Source: Fidelibacterota bacterium (GTDB taxonomy: Bacteria; Fidelibacterota; UBA8477; JABMPR01). From it: a stretch of 64,000 nt of DNA. The stretch covers positions 1-64,000 of the forward strand of contig JADHVL010000011.1 in NCBI GenBank assembly GCA_016784025.1, written 5' to 3'. The stretch's first letter is position 1. Every line of letters begins with the position of its first letter. This document shows positions 61,840-64,000 of the stretch, in pieces. The notes beneath the pieces are model-generated. The model made no database searches, was not told the origin of the DNA, and saw nothing but the letters and a program-made list of their open reading frames with translations. The translations under genes were made by a program, and so were the position numbers.

Positions 61840-63138
61840 ATGGAAACAAAAACTTTAGACTACAAAGTAGCAGATATAAGCCTGGCCGCCTTTGGCCGTG
61901 ATGAGATGATTCTGGCTGAAAAAGAGATGCCAGGCCTCATGGAGCTCAGAAAACGGTATGGAGATACAAAACCACTTGAGGGTGCCCGTATCGCAGGCTG
62001 TATCCATATGACCATCCAGACCGCTGTCTTGATCGAGACGCTCACAGCATTGGGTGCTGAAGTTCGCTGGTCCAGCTGCAATATTTATTCAACCCAGGAT
62101 CATGCAGCAGCAGCTATTGCTGCTACTGGTGTTCCTGTATTCGCCTGGAAGGGTGAGACAGAAGCAGAATACTGGTGGTGTATTGATCAGACCCTATACT
62201 TTGATGGCAAAGGTCCCAACATCCTGCTGGATGATGGGGGAGACTTAACTCAAGTTATCCTGGAACAACATCCTGAGATGCACGCAGAAATTAAAGGTGT
62301 CTCTGAAGAGACCACCACAGGTGTTCATCGTCTTTACCAATTGATGGAAGAGGGTGACTTACCTTTCCCTGCTATCAATGTGAATGACTCTGTTACCAAA
62401 TCCAAATTTGATAATAAGTATGGCTGTCGTGAATCTCTGGCTGATGGTATCAAACGAGGTACCGATATCATGCTGGCTGGTAAAAAGATCGTAGTTGCTG
62501 GTTATGGTGATGTTGGTAAGGGCTCTGCCCAGTCTATGGCTGGATATGGTGCTCAGGTCTTTGTAACTGAAATCGATCCCATCTGTGCCCTGCAGGCAGC
62601 TATGGAAGGCTTTTCTGTGGTTACCATGGAAGAGGCAGCCAGCTTCGGTGATATCTTTGTTACCACCACTGGTTGTAAAGATGTGATCCGTGGTGAACAC
62701 ATGGAAAAGATGAAGGATAATGCTATCCTGGCTAATATTGGGCATTTTGATCATGAAATTGATGTGGCCTGGTTAGAGAACCATGCTGGTATCACTGAAA
62801 CCAATATCAAACCTCAGGTTGATAAATTTGAATTTCCTGATGGCAAATCAATCGTGCTGCTTTCCCGGGGACGTCTTGTAAATCTTGGCAATGCCACGGG
62901 TCACTCATCCTTTGTGATGTCTACATCATTTACCAATCAGGTATTGGCTCAGATGGCACTTTTCGAAGGCAGTGTTGCTGATGGTGTTCAGGTACTTTCC
63001 AAGGAGCTTGATGAAGAAGTGGCCAGACTGCACCTCGCTCATCTTGATGCCAAGTTGACCACCCTTTCTGAAGATCAGGCGGAGTATCTGGGGATCAAAA
63101 AAGAAGGTCCCTTCAAACCGGAACATTACAGGTACTAG
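61840..63138 (+). CDS. ahcY: S-adenosylhomocysteine hydrolase
   Basis: 432 aa. NAD+-dependent conversion of SAH to adenosine and homocysteine. [20 protein letters not shown] and [17 protein letters not shown] (substrate site), NAD fold [20 protein letters not shown], then [12 protein letters not shown] and the C-terminal KPEHYRY. Normal length. It recycles the product of SAM-dependent methylation and pairs with metK. Confidence 0.97.
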   Translation: METKTLDYKVADISLAAFGRDEMILAEKEMPGLMELRKRYGDTKPLEGARIAGCIHMTIQTAVLIETLTALGAEVRWSSCNIYSTQDHAAAAIAATGVPVFAWKGETEAEYWWCIDQTLYFDGKGPNILLDDGGDLTQVILEQHPEMHAEIKGVSEETTTGVHRLYQLMEEGDLPFPAINVNDSVTKSKFDNKYGCRESLADGIKRGTDIMLAGKKIVVAGYGDVGKGSAQSMAGYGAQVFVTEIDPICALQAAMEGFSVVTMEEAASFGDIFVTTTGCKDVIRGEHMEKMKDNAILANIGHFDHEIDVAWLENHAGITETNIKPQVDKFEFPDGKSIVLLSRGRLVNLGNATGHSSFVMSTSFTNQVLAQMALFEGSVADGVQVLSKELDEEVARLHLAHLDAKLTTLSEDQAEYLGIKKEGPFKPEHYRY

Positions 63139-63153
63139 AAAAGGATTATTTCA

Positions 63154-64000
63154 ATCAACTTTCATAAATTTAAAGGACGGTCAGCAGGATTAGTACTGGC
63201 CACATTGTGGGGCATTCTTGTACTGCAATGTGATTTTGGACTTCCCACCAAGGTGGTGTTGCCTACCTGGCAAATGACTCTGACCATTCCCTTAGTTTCT
63301 GAAAATTATCCATTTGATGGTTTGCTCTCATCTGATACGACTGGAACCATTAAGGTTTATGGTGATTCAGTGGATACCGATGGTGATGGGATCATGGATA
63401 TTTTGCTGCCTGATACTTTAGCAGATTATCCAGGTGGTCTGTATATCACCCTTGAGAATGACTTGCCGCCTATCACACTTCCTGAAGATATGTTTGTCAT
63501 CCCCGGCCAGGATCCAATGGAGCTGGGCGTTGGGCCAATTGATATTGGATCATTGCTCCCTGCGGTTCTGGATACTGGGATTAGTATGGGACCCATCGAT
63601 ACTGTAATCACTATGGCAGCTATGGGCTTTGAAATGCCGGATATATTTATCAGTAATATTCCAGATGCTGTTTGTGACGACATCTTAGCAACTCGTTCTG
63701 AAAACATATCTTTCACGTTTGGATCTGCAGACTCAAATATAAACTCTGATGCAGATGTTTCTATACCTGGGTATACACGGACGATCACTGCCCGTATTCC
63801 CTCTGCAGACGGTGACGGTGAAAACTGTGAAGCATGTCCGGATCCACCTCCTTTATTTATTTGCGATTCCTCATACACCTATGAAATGACGGCCGCCATT
63901 GATGTAGAAGAGGCACAATTACCAGGCATTCGCCAGGCCTTTGCTCTATTACCGGATCCATCTACCCTGCCTTCAGATGTGCCCATTGAAGGATTCGAGT
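63154..64000 (+). CDS. Secreted hypothetical protein, partial, no canonical start
   Basis: The frame is open from the ahcY stop to the right edge. It begins with a signal-peptide-like segment (GRSAGLVLATLWGILVLQC) followed by DFGLPTKVVLPTWQMTLTIP; the Cys after LVLQ is not a good lipobox because of Gln at -1. A Ca-binding-like DTDGDGIMDI occurs at about residue 75. No ATG, GTG or TTG precedes the signal segment. The best site is ATC 63154, with AAAAGGA 8 nt upstream; changing the third base to G would give ATG. The same frame continues from ahcY across TAG. Unrecognised family; right end missing. Confidence 0.6.
   Translation, partial: MNFHKFKGRSAGLVLATLWGILVLQCDFGLPTKVVLPTWQMTLTIPLVSENYPFDGLLSSDTTGTIKVYGDSVDTDGDGIMDILLPDTLADYPGGLYITLENDLPPITLPEDMFVIPGQDPMELGVGPIDIGSLLPAVLDTGISMGPIDTVITMAAMGFEMPDIFISNIPDAVCDDILATRSENISFTFGSADSNINSDADVSIPGYTRTITARIPSADGDGENCEACPDPPPLFICDSSYTYEMTAAIDVEEAQLPGIRQAFALLPDPSTLPSDVPIEGFE

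Noticed and set aside
1-64000. CRISPR array, rRNA operon or complete insertion sequence
   Set aside because: No regularly spaced repeats, rRNA sequence or transposase gene was seen in the window.

Overview
The window looks like a piece of chromosome from a Gram-negative, probably anaerobic or facultative bacterium of the FCB superphylum. My best guess is Candidatus Neomarinimicrobiota (Marinimicrobia) or a neighbouring lineage. Reasons: outer-membrane proteins of the DUF5916 type, a secreted zincin with a dockerin-like tail, lipoproteins with lipoboxes, pyruvate phosphate dikinase, an NfnAB-type transhydrogenase, a corrinoid methyltransferase pair, and ordinary AAGGAG-type ribosome binding sites. 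The phylum is inferred from gene content only.

Positions 1-7796 are the right-hand part of an integrated mobile element whose left end lies outside the window. A leftward module encodes a four-Cys protein, a Cas4/RecB-like PD-(D/E)XK nuclease, two micro-ORFs and a DUF932 protein. A rightward module encodes a RadC/JAB protein, a catalytic-domain-only tyrosine recombinase, an H-type lectin domain protein, a large unknown protein, a charged coiled-coil protein, an excisionase-like HTH protein and a full-length integrase. The element ends beside tRNA-Phe, after a stretch with four TGTCC-type 10-mers and a 14-bp inverted repeat that look like integrase arm sites.

From 7797 on, the genes are chromosomal. 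7.9-11.3 kb: lipoprotein protease, haem-copper-oxidase-like membrane protein, rlmN and a purine nucleoside phosphorylase. 11.5-19.1 kb: a PDZ/outer-membrane protein, a DUF4390-NtrY-NtrC-type two-component operon and a DUF5916 outer-membrane protein. 19.2-22.1 kb: nfnA-nfnB-rubrerythrin with overlapping genes behind an excellent sigma-54 promoter. 22.1-28.4 kb, minus strand: argS, rsfS, LytR_C protein, GlmU-like uridylyltransferase, and a tRNA-thiolation pair (cysteine desulfurase and mnmA). 28.5-35.3 kb: mgtE, glycosyltransferase, DUF3108, dockerin-tailed metalloprotease, CNBD protein and AI-2E transporter. 35.3-42.4 kb, mostly minus: a large barrel protein, a choice-of-anchor V protein, a TPR lipoprotein, a glycosyltransferase and a nucleosidase; metallophosphoesterase on plus. 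42.4-50.5 kb: ppdK, two tandem cyclic-nucleotide-binding histidine kinases, yaaA, and the corrinoid protein/methyltransferase pair. 50.7-64 kb: htrA, ileS, lspA, rluD, xerC/D, hpf, an MCE protein, a nucleotidyltransferase, metK, ahcY and the start of a secreted protein.

Most notable: the sigma-54 promoter on the nfnAB-rubrerythrin operon 2.6 kb after an NtrC-family activator gene; the integrase arm-site array; a perfect 42-bp palindrome between convergent genes; two genes (rluD and the right-end protein) whose conserved N-termini extend past any ATG/GTG/TTG; and an IleRS with atypical signature motifs. No rRNA, CRISPR array or complete insertion sequence was seen.
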